Shown here in pieces: positions 35,902 to 45,464 of a stretch of DNA of 64,000 bases (position 1 is the first letter of the stretch; every line of letters begins with the position of its first letter). The notes beneath the pieces were generated by a model, which saw nothing but the letters and a program-made list of their open reading frames with translations, ran no database searches and was not told the origin of the DNA. The position numbers were made by a program, and so were the translations under genes. Source of the DNA: Actinomycetes bacterium (GTDB lineage: Bacteria > Actinomycetota > Coriobacteriia > Anaerosomatales > JAGXFU01); contig JAGXFU010000013.1 of the NCBI GenBank assembly GCA_024637115.1, forward strand, positions 91,968 to 155,967. Direction: 5' to 3'.

Positions 35902-37418
35902 CGCCTTCGCCTCCCGCGCCCCATGTCGAGCCCGAGTACTAAGTAGGCAAACAGGGTCAGCACGGCTACGAACTCGAGGCGCCCGACCCACATCTGGAAC
36001 ATGTAGAAGAGTTTGAGTCCGATGGGCATCGTTGACGAAGTGATACCGGTCGATAGCCCCACGTTCGCGGCTGCCGAGATCGATTCGAACATCGCCTCAC
36101 CTGCGCCGTATCCATACGCGGCACCCACAAGCCCGCCGGTGATATAGGTGACGACGTAAAGAATGAAGATGATGGCTGCGGTACCGGTCACTTCAGGAGT
36201 GAGAAAACGCTCGCCAAGATGATGGTAGCGGGCGACCATGACAGCACTCTTTGGCGCAATCGCCTCCTTGATCTGCTGTACGACAGACTTCGCGATCACA
36301 CCAACCCGGAGCGCCTTGATGCCGCCAGCTGTCGATGAGACCGCACCGCCGACAGCCATCGCAAGCATGACTGCAGCGAGGGCCGTACCACCAAAGTCTG
36401 TGGTCCACTGATTCGGGTAGAGGGTCTGGTGCCCGGTGCCGGAATGAGCCGAGAGGATATGGTACGCACCTTTACGAACGGCCTCGAGCGAGCCGGGGAA
36501 CGCCTGGGTGGCGGCAAGTCCAACAGCAGCGAGCGCTGAGAGCGCGAGGATATTGAACGCAAGAACCCGCGTTTCGATGTTGCGCCACAACTCACTGTGA
36601 TCGCCGCGCCACACCTGAGCGTGCAAGTTGAAGTTCATGGTGCCGGCGATCATGAGAAACACGCTCACGATCTCAAAGATGTAGCTCTTGTAGTACATCG
36701 CGTTCATCGACTGAGGGCCAAACCCGCCCGTATCGTAAGCCGCGATCGAGATCCAGAACGCGTGCAGAATGCCTCGGCCCGGATTCATTCCAAGATAGGT
36801 GTTGACAGCAAAGAGGACGATTGTGCCAATGCCCACATAGATGGCGGTCACAAACCAGATGAAGCGAGTGGTGTACATCACATTGGGAAGGATGCGCTCA
36901 TCGCGACCCTCGGCCTGATACAGCGAGAGCGCTCCACCCCTCAGGCCAACAGCGAGCGACAACGCAGCTACAACGATTCCCTGACCACCGATCAGATGGG
37001 TGAGATGCCGCCACATGTTGTGCGAATAGGCCATGTGATCGAGATCGACCACTACGGTCAGACCGGAGGTCGTCAGGCCGGAGATGGCATCAAAGAGCGC
37101 ATCGAGGAAGGTTGTGTAGTTACCGGACAGTGACAACGGAATCGCAGCGACGAAAGATGCCGCAAGCCATCCGAGTCCGGTCAGGGCAAGGGCGTGGGCG
37201 TGGGAGAGTTTCGCCTCTTGCGTGTAGGCCAGTCGCAGCGCACCACCAATGGCGAGCGCTGCGGCCATGCCGACGGCATAGTCGAGAGCTCCATCCCATT
37301 CGCGATATACGAGCGCCGTCACGAACGGCACCACCATCGCTATTCCCACACCGAGCACGAATAGCCCGACATAGTGAGCCACGATCCGCAAATCGTGGAA
37401 TCGCATTCTGATCCACAT
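35898..37418 (-). CDS. trkH: TrkH/KtrB-type potassium transporter subunit
   Basis: 506 residues, with ATG 37418 (or 37406). About ten to twelve hydrophobic segments include four P-loop-like repeats. ISGLTTSGLTVV, ISIAAYDTGGFGP, GGAVSSTAGGIKALRV and ISAAANVGLSTGI match the selectivity-filter regions of TrkH/KtrB, whose conserved glycines line the K+ pore. Such pores need a cytoplasmic TrkA/KtrA RCK partner; none is seen nearby. It is flanked by a 42-residue membrane peptide upstream and the exported protein downstream. Confidence 0.92.
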   Translation of the reverse strand: MWIRMRFHDLRIVAHYVGLFVLGVGIAMVVPFVTALVYREWDGALDYAVGMAAALAIGGALRLAYTQEAKLSHAHALALTGLGWLAASFVAAIPLSLSGNYTTFLDALFDAISGLTTSGLTVVVDLDHMAYSHNMWRHLTHLIGGQGIVVAALSLAVGLRGGALSLYQAEGRDERILPNVMYTTRFIWFVTAIYVGIGTIVLFAVNTYLGMNPGRGILHAFWISIAAYDTGGFGPQSMNAMYYKSYIFEIVSVFLMIAGTMNFNLHAQVWRGDHSELWRNIETRVLAFNILALSALAAVGLAATQAFPGSLEAVRKGAYHILSAHSGTGHQTLYPNQWTTDFGGTALAAVMLAMAVGGAVSSTAGGIKALRVGVIAKSVVQQIKEAIAPKSAVMVARYHHLGERFLTPEVTGTAAIIFILYVVTYITGGLVGAAYGYGAGEAMFESISAAANVGLSTGITSSTMPIGLKLFYMFQMWVGRLEFVAVLTLFAYLVLGLDMGRGRRRR

Positions 37419-37430
37419 GTGTGTGCGTCC

Positions 37431-37559
37431 CTAAGAGACCCTGACGATAACGGCCACGAGCACCGCTACGAGGGTGATAAAGGCGCCGAATACGGCAATC
37501 TCAACGAGTAGCCCGCTGAACCAGTGCTTGAACGGGCTCTGAAAACGATGGACCTGCAT
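37431..37559 (-). CDS. 42-residue single-span membrane peptide upstream of trkH
   Basis: A small gene from ATG 37559 to TAG 37431 encoding 42 residues: MQVHRFQSPFKHWFSG, then one hydrophobic helix (LLVEIAVFGAFITLVAVLV) and a short VIVRVS tail. Its stop lies 12 nt before the trkH start. No family is known to me. Single-span peptides associate with K+ pumps elsewhere (KdpF), so a role with TrkH is a reasonable guess. Evidence is the hydrophobic span, the tight spacing and an open frame filling the gap; the ribosome-binding site is weak. Confidence 0.5.
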   Translation of the reverse strand: MQVHRFQSPFKHWFSGLLVEIAVFGAFITLVAVLVAVIVRVS

Positions 37560-37660
37560 GGATCCCAATCTCTACGAATACGCGCTTACGCACGCGTCCT
37601 GTACTGGCCACTCCGTCCAGAGTACCGCCGAAGAAACCCAGTCCACAAGCGCACCCTGAA

Positions 37661-38143
37661 TCATTCCCCTGACTTGCGCACCCCTCGGACGATGACAACG
37701 ACGCCAAGAACGATGAGTGCGAGCGGCCAGCCGAAGCTCAGAATCGTGTCTGTCAGGTCCGGAAACATCGAGGCGGTACCCACCAGAATGAGAATACCGC
37801 CGGGTATGAGCGGCCACCAGTACCCCTCGGCCGGACCGGTCCGTGTGATGCGGTCGAGTAAAAAGATCGAAAGAAACCCAAGGCCCAGACCGAGAACAAC
37901 CGGATTCCCCGAAAGGCTGAACACGTCCTGGGCGATCAGTCCCGCGCCGAGACCCGCGAGAATCCCTCCGGGAACAAGAAACCCGTAGTTACGATAGATC
38001 GCGTGCGTTACGAGGAATGCGATACCCAACCCGAGCGGAACGAATGCACCGCCCGCCGCTTCAAAGACCTGCATGCCCAAAAACGCCAACCCGAGCATGA
38101 TCAGAACTGCACCACCGACAACGCTGCCACGATTCTCAGACAC
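37661..38143 (-). CDS. Multi-pass membrane protein of the DUF5668/LiaF-TM type
   Basis: 160 residues with paired hydrophobic segments: VVGGAVLIMLGLAFLGMQVF, FVPLGLGIAFLVTHAIY, LVPGGILAGLGAGLI, VVLGLGLGFLSIFLLDRI, LIPGGILILVGTASM and WPLALIVLGVVVIVRG. Repeated xxxGGILxxxG motifs are typical of DUF5668 and the LiaF transmembrane part. Function is unknown; relatives accompany envelope-stress genes. It lies 40 nt downstream of rsgA. Confidence 0.75.
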   Translation of the reverse strand: MSENRGSVVGGAVLIMLGLAFLGMQVFEAAGGAFVPLGLGIAFLVTHAIYRNYGFLVPGGILAGLGAGLIAQDVFSLSGNPVVLGLGLGFLSIFLLDRITRTGPAEGYWWPLIPGGILILVGTASMFPDLTDTILSFGWPLALIVLGVVVIVRGVRKSGE

Positions 38144-38182
38144 GACTACAGTCTCCTCCCTGCCGACACCAGATCGCTGTTC

Positions 38183-39223
38183 CTAGGTGCGGCGCACGTC
38201 ACGATCGACGCGACGCCATTCGAGCTTTCGCCGTCGCTCCTCGAGTTCGTCAAGCTCTGTTCGTAGGTCAACGTAGGACGCAAGACGCCTCGCCGGCAAG
38301 TCCCCGTCATCGATGGCACCGAGCACCGCGCAGCCGGGCTCATCGGTATGCGAACAGTCCCGAAAACGACACTGTTGCGCGAGACCAACCACATCAGAGA
38401 AGGCCGCAGCGATGCCGCACTCCACATTCCAGAGCGCAAGCGCCCGCATACCCGGTGTATCAACGATAACGCCGCCTCCGGGAACGGTTACCAGCTCCCG
38501 TGCCACCGTAGTATGACGCCCCTTGCCGTCGCGCTCGCGCACCGCAGCCGTCGCTTGCAAATCAGTGCCCACGAGTGCATTGACCAGGGTGGACTTCCCC
38601 ACCCCCGACGACCCGAGCAGCGTGGCAGTGACTCCGGCCCCAAGCCGCGCTCGCACCTCATCCATACCACGTCCCGTGGCGCTGCTTGTTGCAATCACGT
38701 CTACACCCGGAGCTGCCGAGGAGAGCTCTGCCACAAGCGCATCAACGTCGCCATCATATAGATCGCACTTCGAAACGAGCACAACGGGGCACGCGCCGCT
38801 CTCCCATGCCAGCACAAGCTCACGCTCAAGTCTGCGAAGATTCGGCTCGGCGATCGCCGTTTGCATGACAAAGACGTTGTCGATGTTCGCCGCAACGACC
38901 TGCTCACCGGTTCGCTCACCGGGATCCTTGCGAATGAATGTCGAGGAGCGTGGCAGAATCGCTTCGATAATCCACGTCTCATGAGATTCGGGTCGCACGA
39001 GTGCCACCCAATCGCCAACCGCCACACGACTTCCAACGTCGTCGGCGGAGCGCATCAGATGAGGTGCAGCTTCTGCCCGAACGATCTCCCCGGACAACTG
39101 GATCAGCGGAAGGCCGCGGTCAACCCGCACGGCACGTCCGAGGGTGAATCCCTCCTCGGCAAGTGGGGCAAAGAGCGCACGTACGCGGTCATTGAGACCG
39201 AGATCGCATAGCTCGTTGCTCAC
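38183..39223 (-). CDS. rsgA: RsgA, ribosome small subunit-dependent GTPase
   Basis: 346 residues from GTG 39223 (an in-frame TTG lies one codon before). N-terminal OB domain, then a circularly permuted GTPase with motif order G4 (SKCDLYD), G1 (LGSSGVGKSTLVNALVG) and G3 (DTPGMRAL), and a C-terminal zinc site CRFRDCSHTDEPGC. It helps mature the 30S subunit. No operon partner upstream; it is divergent from the flavin reductase-like gene. Confidence 0.96.
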   Translation of the reverse strand: MSNELCDLGLNDRVRALFAPLAEEGFTLGRAVRVDRGLPLIQLSGEIVRAEAAPHLMRSADDVGSRVAVGDWVALVRPESHETWIIEAILPRSSTFIRKDPGERTGEQVVAANIDNVFVMQTAIAEPNLRRLERELVLAWESGACPVVLVSKCDLYDGDVDALVAELSSAAPGVDVIATSSATGRGMDEVRARLGAGVTATLLGSSGVGKSTLVNALVGTDLQATAAVRERDGKGRHTTVARELVTVPGGGVIVDTPGMRALALWNVECGIAAAFSDVVGLAQQCRFRDCSHTDEPGCAVLGAIDDGDLPARRLASYVDLRTELDELEERRRKLEWRRVDRDVRRT

Positions 39224-39316
39224 CAATCGCCCCCTGACTTCCGTGTCGCCGTGCGTATGCCTGCCCTACCATGATACCCTCGCCACGAGCCAACCATGCG
39301 ATGAGGGGATCTGGTC

Positions 39317-39910
39317 ATGAAGAAGTCTCTCGGACCCACCGACCGTATCTACCCGATGCCATGCCCACTCGTGCTGGGTGGAACCATGGACCAGGCCGAT
39401 GCCCTGGCCGTGGCCTGGATCGGAATCGCGTCCGGGAAACCCCCCAGCGTGGCGGCCGCACTACGCAAGACGCGCCGCACGCTCGAGCTGATTCGTGAAT
39501 CAGGCGAGTTCACCGTGAACATTCCGACCGCCGAACAAGCAGCCATCGCCGACTACTTTGGCATCGTGAGTGGGCGCGCCACCGACAAGTTCGCCGACAC
39601 CGGCTGGACACTCGCGCCCTCGCTCGCTGTTGCGGCTCCGATAATCGTCGAATGCCCCTACAACCTCGAGTGTAAGGTCACCCAGGAAGTCGATATGGGA
39701 GAACACGTACTGGTGATCGGCGAGATCGTCCAGTCGCACGCCGAGGAGGCCATCCTGGATGAGACCGGCGAGAAGGTCGACGTCGCCAAGCTCGATCCGC
39801 TCGTGTACATCGCGGGGAGCCGTGAGTACCGCAGGCTGGGCGAGAAAGTGGCGGACGCATTCAGCATTGGCCGCACCGTGGTGCCACAGGGCTCGCACGA
39901 AGACGTCTAG
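39317..39910 (+). CDS. Flavin reductase-like (flavoredoxin) FMN-binding protein
   Basis: 197 residues of the flavin reductase-like/flavoredoxin family. YPMPCPLVLGGTMDQADALAV at the start, then IASGKPPSVAAALRKTRRTLELI, GEFTVNIPTAEQ and CPYNLECKVTQEVDMGEHV are the family's FMN-pocket segments. In anaerobes these proteins carry electrons or reduce flavin; the partner is unknown. It starts with ATG 39317 downstream of a GAGGGG site and is followed by the GNAT gene after 6 nt. Confidence 0.88.
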   Translation: MKKSLGPTDRIYPMPCPLVLGGTMDQADALAVAWIGIASGKPPSVAAALRKTRRTLELIRESGEFTVNIPTAEQAAIADYFGIVSGRATDKFADTGWTLAPSLAVAAPIIVECPYNLECKVTQEVDMGEHVLVIGEIVQSHAEEAILDETGEKVDVAKLDPLVYIAGSREYRRLGEKVADAFSIGRTVVPQGSHEDV

Positions 39911-39916
39911 CGAACG

Positions 39917-40396
39917 ATGCCCTCAGAGGTCCACATCCGTGAAGCCCATTGCGGAGATGCTCCGGCGATTGCAGACCTCGTGCTCCGCGCATTCTCATCC
40001 CAGTGCGAGTTGTACAACGACTGGACGCTCCCACCCATGAGCGAGACAGCCGAGACCGTCCGTAGGGCACTACGTGAGGGGATCGTGCTGGTCGCGGAGA
40101 TCGAAGACATGGTTGTCGGCTCGATCCGAGGCCGCCTCCGCGAAGACGACGTGGTGGAAATCGCCCGACTCGTTGTCGAACCGGCGCTCCAGGGAGGTGG
40201 GCTGGGTCGCGCCCTCGCGGTCGATCTCGAATCTCGCTATCCCACCGCGTTGATGTTTGAGATATTCACTGGCCAGCGTAGCGCCGGACCGCTTCACCTC
40301 TACGAGTCACTTGGGTTCGAGCGCGTGCGCGAGGTATCTGTTCATGAGGGTCTGTCCCTCGTCTACCTGCACAAACCAGGTCCTGCGCACAGCTAG
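39917..40396 (+). CDS. GNAT family N-acetyltransferase
   Basis: 159 residues with the GNAT fold: N-terminal IREAHCGDAPAIADLVLRAF, beta4 EIARLVVEPALQGGGLGRAL holding the acetyl-CoA pyrophosphate loop (Q-x-G-G-L-G), and C-terminal LYESLGFERVREV. The acceptor is unknown. It is 6 nt after the flavin reductase-like gene and probably co-transcribed with it. Confidence 0.88.
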   Translation: MPSEVHIREAHCGDAPAIADLVLRAFSSQCELYNDWTLPPMSETAETVRRALREGIVLVAEIEDMVVGSIRGRLREDDVVEIARLVVEPALQGGGLGRALAVDLESRYPTALMFEIFTGQRSAGPLHLYESLGFERVREVSVHEGLSLVYLHKPGPAHS

Positions 40397-40548
40397 GATG
40401 CCGCCCCGACGCGCCTCCACATAGTCGTGGAGAACCCGTGAAGCGCTCCAGGTAGACCTCGTTTGGCACAAACCTTGCGCTTGTCCCGCTTCAGTGCCGC
40501 AAAGCAATCAGTGCGAGCGGCAGCACGGTACCCGAGGCTAGGACACAT

Positions 40549-41484
40549 ATGCGTATCAAGATCACCACGATATTCTCACTTGCACTCGCCCTGTTTGTAT
40601 CTGCCCCCGCAATCGCCCAGGCAGTTCCCCAACCCCTCTACGACCGCCTCGATCTGGCTCATATGCAGCTCGAAGACGCACAGCGCGATGTCACACATCT
40701 CGATGTGATGATTGCGGCGCTACAAGAACAACTCACCGTCTCTCATGAGCGTTTCGAGTATGCCGAAGAAGCTCTCACGAATCCTCGTGCGCTCCTGGAG
40801 TCATTCGTCTCACCAGAGACCCTCATGCCCGAAAACCCGGTCACGGCGATCGAGACCCTCGCTCGTACGAGCGAGACACGATCGAACGTTCAAGTCTCGA
40901 TCGAGCGTCTCGACACTTCACTGGATTCTCTGAACGATGACCGCAGCTCTGCGCTCAATCGGGCTGACGTGGCCGGACAACAGATCAGCGAACTCGAAGT
41001 CGCCATCGAAGAACAAGAGACGCTCGAAGCTGCCGAGGCTGCCGCTGCCCGCGCTGCTGCCCGGGCCGAAGCCCGCGCCAAGGCGATCGGCACGTATGGG
41101 GTATTCCCGGTGAACGGGCGCAACGAGTATGTCAACTCGTGGGGTTTTGCTCGGAGCGGTGGACGTAGCCACAAAGGCGCGGACATCATGGCCGGCTACG
41201 GCACACCTGTAGTGGCGGTAAAGGACGGTGTGCTGCGCGCAAGCAGCAACAGGCTTGGCGGTACCTGTCTCTACCTGACTGCAAGCGATGGTACCGAGTA
41301 CTACTACGCGCATCTCCAGAGCTACGAAGTAAGCTCGGGCGCCGTGAAAGCGGGTGACGTGATCGCCTACGTAGGAAGCACAGGCAATGCCGGCTCACCG
41401 CATCTACACTTTGAGATTCACCCCGGCGGCGGAGCTGCAGTCAACCCGTACCCCTACCTCGAGAAGATGGTGGCCCCCAAGTAG
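40549..41484 (+). CDS. Secreted M23 peptidase with N-terminal coiled coil
   Basis: 311 residues. A signal peptide ends at APAIAQA (about 25). Residues 30-175 form a coiled coil with an Ala/Arg/Glu-rich end. The LytM/M23 domain (about 180-305) has zinc ligands His208 and Asp212 in SHKGAD and the HLHFE motif with His285 and His287, so it should be an active peptidoglycan endopeptidase or EnvC/RipA-type cell-separation enzyme. The 152-bp upstream gap has a hairpin-forming stretch (TGCCGC/GCGGCA) just before the start that I cannot assign to a riboswitch class. Confidence 0.92.
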   Translation: MRIKITTIFSLALALFVSAPAIAQAVPQPLYDRLDLAHMQLEDAQRDVTHLDVMIAALQEQLTVSHERFEYAEEALTNPRALLESFVSPETLMPENPVTAIETLARTSETRSNVQVSIERLDTSLDSLNDDRSSALNRADVAGQQISELEVAIEEQETLEAAEAAAARAAARAEARAKAIGTYGVFPVNGRNEYVNSWGFARSGGRSHKGADIMAGYGTPVVAVKDGVLRASSNRLGGTCLYLTASDGTEYYYAHLQSYEVSSGAVKAGDVIAYVGSTGNAGSPHLHFEIHPGGGAAVNPYPYLEKMVAPK

Positions 41485-41538
41485 TCCGATGAACTACGCG
41501 AGACGGTCGTCGCGCTCCTTCCACGGGGACACAAGCCG

Positions 41539-42216
41539 CTACTTCAGCACGCTCGTCAGCCACTCATGCAGCGGCTCCAGGTGTGCGAAGCGCTCCATGC
41601 ACCAGCGAGTGAACTGCGGACCATAGAACTCATCCGGCACCGGCTCAGATCGATACGCGTGCACGACACGATACTTGAGCAAGTCACTGCGTGGATGATC
41701 TGAGGCGAACCCGCGCGGCACACGCTTGTAGCCCTGCTCGCCGATCTCGTAGCCTGCCGCAGCCAGCTCTGAGAGAAGATCCTCGAGTCGTGACCCGGTC
41801 TCCTGGGCGGCTATGCCTTGACGGAGACGCTCAAGTCGCCCGGGCTCCGTCATATAGGTACCGGCACCGGTCGTGACCGAATCGGCCTTGAGGGATACGA
41901 AGAAGCCGGGCGAGAGCTTCCTCTCCCGTCCCTCCCAGAACCAGAGATCGCTGTAGGTCTTGTAGGGAGTCTTGTCGCGAGAAAACCTGGTATCGCGATT
42001 GATCCGAAAGATCGAACCGTTTACCCGTGGGACGGCTTCAACGTGGGGCCTCATGGCCCTGAGCGGAACGCCCACCTCCGCAATGAAGAGCTTCTCCCGT
42101 TCCAAGAGCTGGCTCTCGTAGCGGTCCTTGTTCGCATGGAACCATGGGCGCTCATTATTCGCCGCCAGTTCTCGCAGGAATGCCAGAGTGTCCTGTGTGA
42201 AACCTTCAAAGATCAC
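41539..42216 (-). CDS. DUF2461 family protein
   Basis: 225 residues. FEGFTQDTLAFLRELAANNERPWFHANKDRYE at the N-terminus (in shorter pieces FLRELAANN and WFHANKDRY), INRDTRFSRDKTPYKTY and SPGFFVSLKAD are the signature segments of DUF2461 (TIGR02453). The family is widespread, cytoplasmic and without known activity. It is convergent with the M23 peptidase gene. Confidence 0.9.
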   Translation of the reverse strand: MIFEGFTQDTLAFLRELAANNERPWFHANKDRYESQLLEREKLFIAEVGVPLRAMRPHVEAVPRVNGSIFRINRDTRFSRDKTPYKTYSDLWFWEGRERKLSPGFFVSLKADSVTTGAGTYMTEPGRLERLRQGIAAQETGSRLEDLLSELAAAGYEIGEQGYKRVPRGFASDHPRSDLLKYRVVHAYRSEPVPDEFYGPQFTRWCMERFAHLEPLHEWLTSVLK

Positions 42217-42299
42217 GGCACGTCTCCGCCTTTGCTAGATTCATGCTGAGCATATGGGGTATCTTCCCGTAGGCCGACAACCTAGGACGCGTCCCCGGC

Positions 42300-43514
42300 A
42301 TGGATAAGCGCAAGCTCTTCACGATCTTCAGCGTGGTACTCGTTGAGATGCTCTCATTCTCGATCGTACTACCGCTACTTCCATACCTCGCCGTCGACCT
42401 TGGAGCGAGCGCCTCGCAGATCGGGCTGCTTGCGGCAACCTATCCGATCGCCCAGCTCATTGGCGCACCACTCCTTGGCAAGCTCTCCGACCGCTATGGA
42501 CGAAAGCCGATCCTCCTCGCGAGCATCGTTGGTACGGGCGCTGCGTTCGTTGTGTTAGCCACAGCGCACTCACTGCCGATCCTGTTCGTGAGCCGCTTCA
42601 TTGACGGCATCACCGGCGGAAATATCAACGTCGCACAGGCGTATATCAGCGATGTGACAACCGAGAAGAACCGTGGACGCGCCCTGGGAATGATCGGAGC
42701 CGCCTTTGGCCTCGGCTTCATTCTCGGACCCGCCACAGGCGGCGTTCTTGCCAGCATCAACTACTCGCTTCCGGCGTGGCTCGGCGCCGGGCTTGAAGTC
42801 ATGAATATCGTGCTCGTCTCCGTACTTCTGAAGGAGTCACTCACAACCGCAGACAGGGCGCGCCTCGCACTCAAGCCGCGCAAGTTCATCGACTTCCAAG
42901 GCTTGCGAAACTCCCTCACCCATCATCGCGTGGGACCACTTCTCACCATCCGCACATTCTCAAGCCTGTCGTTTGGCATTTTCGAATCCGGATTCGCACT
43001 CTGGGGAATCGCCGCACTCGCGCTCACTGTAGGCCAGAACGGCCTCGTGCTTGCCTGGGTGGGCGTACTCAGCGTAATCATGCAGGCGTTCTTCATCGGC
43101 AAGCTCACGGACCGCTTCAGTGACGACAACCTCATCCTGGCTGCGCTCGCGATCGCGGCGGTCTCACTCGGGATCTGGGGATTCATCCCTAACCTGTGGC
43201 TACTTGTCCTTCTCATGCCGGCGATCTCCGTGGGTCTCGCAGTGACAAATACCGTGACCACAAGCGCGCTGACAAAGTCGGTAGCCCGGGATGAAGTCGG
43301 CGGGATCCTTGGCGTGCAGACCTCGATTCTCAGTTTCACGCGCATTCCCGCTCCGATCATCGCGGGCGTGCTTATTGAGCGCTCTGCCGTATGGACGCCA
43401 GGAGTGCTCGCGGGTCTTCTCGTCGGCTCGATGGTGCCCTATGCATGGCGCAAATTGTGTGTGACCCCCGGCAAGGCCGCCTGCGAACTCGAAGAGCTTC
43501 CTGCCGAGGAATAG
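42300..43514 (+). CDS. MFS transporter, drug:H+ antiporter-like
   Basis: 404 residues with about twelve membrane helices. Motif A between helices 2 and 3 is GKLSDRYGRKPILL, and helix 5 carries GAAFGLGFILGPATGG, the antiporter motif C found in TetA-like exporters. The substrate is unknown. It is convergent with the next MFS gene with only 15 nt between stops. Confidence 0.9.
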   Translation: MDKRKLFTIFSVVLVEMLSFSIVLPLLPYLAVDLGASASQIGLLAATYPIAQLIGAPLLGKLSDRYGRKPILLASIVGTGAAFVVLATAHSLPILFVSRFIDGITGGNINVAQAYISDVTTEKNRGRALGMIGAAFGLGFILGPATGGVLASINYSLPAWLGAGLEVMNIVLVSVLLKESLTTADRARLALKPRKFIDFQGLRNSLTHHRVGPLLTIRTFSSLSFGIFESGFALWGIAALALTVGQNGLVLAWVGVLSVIMQAFFIGKLTDRFSDDNLILAALAIAAVSLGIWGFIPNLWLLVLLMPAISVGLAVTNTVTTSALTKSVARDEVGGILGVQTSILSFTRIPAPIIAGVLIERSAVWTPGVLAGLLVGSMVPYAWRKLCVTPGKAACELEELPAEE

Positions 43515-43529
43515 CCTTCATCTCTGCCG

Positions 43530-44837
43530 CTAGGCCGCGTGCTTGCCCTCGGACGCGCTCCCGACCGCCTCTGATTCCGTAGCGTCCGGTGCTGCCGCCA
43601 GAGTCGCACAGCGCGGTGCAGGAGGCTTTGTCACGAACGTGAGCCCGGAAGCAACGAGGCAGAGTATCGCGGCGACGCCATAGGCGATCGCATAGGATCC
43701 AGTGGTATCCACGATCGTCCCGGCCGTCATCGAACCGAACACCCCGCCAACGCCCCACGCGGTGAAGACAAGGCCGTAGTTGACGCCCAGGTGGGCAGTG
43801 CCAAAGTAACCAGCCGTTGCCGAGGGAAAGAGCGAGAGGTTGGCGCCATAGCAGAAGCCGACAATCGCAGCGACCGGAACGAGTGTGAGTGGGGTACTCG
43901 AGACCGCGAGCGCCACCATCATCAACGCCTGAAGCGTGAAGACAAAGAGCATCGTCCGCGTACAACCGATACGGTCAGAGACAATACCCGCAACCAGCCG
44001 TCCCGCGGCGTTACCCACGGCCAGAACCGCCACCAGGATGAAGCCGAGTTCGATGCCGGTGAGTTGCACCGCCGCGATCTTGGCCATGTGACCAATGATC
44101 ATGAGTCCGGCGAACGCCGAGAACGCATACATCACCCATAGGAGCGCGAACTGCTTCGTTCGCACCATGTCACGCCAGTCGTAGTCATCGTTCTCAACAG
44201 CTGAGTTATCACGCGAGGAACCGGCCACCGCGGCGGCCACAGGAGCAGCTACGTGATCGGCAGGGGGATTCACCAGCAACTGAGCAAGTCCTACCGTCAC
44301 AACCAGGAACGCGAGACCGAGCGCCCGAAAGGTGGTGGCGGTGCCGTAGTCGGCGAGCAACCACGCTGTCACCGGTGCGATATAGACACTCGCGAGCCCG
44401 AAACCACTCACGACCAGACCCGTGATCAAACCCTTACGGGCCGGGGGGAACCACTTCACGGCAGCAGGAGTCGCCGAGGCGTAGCCAAGACCGATACCTG
44501 TACCAGCCATAACGCCGAAACCCACGAGGATCGGCCAGGTCATCTCAGGAGTCGCAAAGCTTGCTACGATCATCCCGAACCCGGTGAGAGCGCCGCCAAT
44601 ACTCGCCACGATGCGCGGCCCGAATCTATCCTGGGCGCGTCCTGCGAACACCATCGACAGTGCGAAGACGCCAACTGCGGTTGCGTAGGGCAGACTCGCC
44701 TGCCCGGCACTGAGCCCCCACTCTTTGGTAAGGGACTTGGCGATAACACTCCACGCGTAGAGCACGCCCAGAGCGAGATTGATTCCAAGACCAGCGAGCG
44801 TGACGATCCAGCCGCGCGCGGCAATAGAGCGAGCCAT
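43530..44837 (-). CDS. OFA-type MFS transporter
   Basis: 435 residues from ATG 44837, chosen because GGAGGGA precedes it. Twelve membrane helices; the N-terminus RGWIVTLAGLGINLALGVLYAWSV and G-R-x-Q-D-R-F-G-P loop (AGRAQDRFGPR) match the oxalate/formate antiporter (OFA) group. These exchange or import small carboxylates such as oxalate, formate, lactate or pyruvate; the substrate here is not known. About 50 bp upstream a TATACT -10-like box is visible. Confidence 0.88.
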   Translation of the reverse strand: MARSIAARGWIVTLAGLGINLALGVLYAWSVIAKSLTKEWGLSAGQASLPYATAVGVFALSMVFAGRAQDRFGPRIVASIGGALTGFGMIVASFATPEMTWPILVGFGVMAGTGIGLGYASATPAAVKWFPPARKGLITGLVVSGFGLASVYIAPVTAWLLADYGTATTFRALGLAFLVVTVGLAQLLVNPPADHVAAPVAAAVAGSSRDNSAVENDDYDWRDMVRTKQFALLWVMYAFSAFAGLMIIGHMAKIAAVQLTGIELGFILVAVLAVGNAAGRLVAGIVSDRIGCTRTMLFVFTLQALMMVALAVSSTPLTLVPVAAIVGFCYGANLSLFPSATAGYFGTAHLGVNYGLVFTAWGVGGVFGSMTAGTIVDTTGSYAIAYGVAAILCLVASGLTFVTKPPAPRCATLAAAPDATESEAVGSASEGKHAA

Positions 44838-44981
44838 GACGTCGTCCCTCCGTCTGACCACATGTGTGGCGATCCGTATGCAAGTCACGACCGGCACCCG
44901 TCCCGGGGCGCCGGTCGCATTGGTTGCAGAGTATAGAGGAAGCACGCGGATCAGTGGAGGTTTGATCAACCCGTCCCGGGG

Positions 44982-45398
44982 CTAATTGCGGGAGAACAAC
45001 CACTTCAAGGCGGCAACAATGACCACGAACCCCGTGACGATGCTCCATATCTGGACGATTCGGCCCCAGTCGAACACAGGAGTCCAATGGACTCCCTCAG
45101 CTGTCACCTCAAAGGCACCGATCGGCTTGGCGCTCACACCAAAGCCCATTCCCATGCCCTCGCCTTCGCCCTGGATCTCCTCGGCTTTCTCGCCCTCGAG
45201 CGCTTCGGCCGCAGGTCCGCGCCCACCGCCCCATCCGCCGCCACCGCCGTACTTGACCTCGGCGACGGGTATCACCGCTCGGTCGCCCAGAATCGTGGGC
45301 TCTCCGTATACCGTCCGGACGCTCATCTTGCGCCCGATATGACTCATGATGCCTTCGAAAGCGTTGCTCGCCGAGGTGGTTTCACCGTTGTGCCCCAT
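44982..45398 (-). CDS. GerW (YtfJ)-like protein
   Basis: 138 residues from ATG 45398 (spacing to the AAGGGG site favours it over 45407). The fold follows the GerW/YtfJ family: EGIMSHIGRKMSVRTVYGEP, VIPVAEVKYGGGGGWGGG, GMGFGVSAKPIGAFEV and a C-terminal hydrophobic helix IVQIWSIVTGFVVIVAALKW. In Bacillus these are spore-germination proteins, but the family is common in non-spore-formers, so sporulation should not be concluded. It lies downstream of clpB on the same strand. Confidence 0.85.
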   Translation of the reverse strand: MGHNGETTSASNAFEGIMSHIGRKMSVRTVYGEPTILGDRAVIPVAEVKYGGGGGWGGGRGPAAEALEGEKAEEIQGEGEGMGMGFGVSAKPIGAFEVTAEGVHWTPVFDWGRIVQIWSIVTGFVVIVAALKWLFSRN

Positions 45399-45464
45399 GA
45401 CACTCATCCCCTTGGTTAGACATGCTGACTCAGTGCATATACCCGCCTGGGGACAACCGTCTAA

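Noticed and set aside
40397..40548. Hairpin-rich gap before the M23 peptidase as a c-di-AMP (ydaO) or c-di-GMP riboswitch
   Set aside because: It has a TGCCGC/GCGGCA stem but not the conserved blocks of either class.
44982..45398. GerW-like gene as evidence of sporulation
   Set aside because: The family is common outside spore-formers and no other sporulation gene is in the window.
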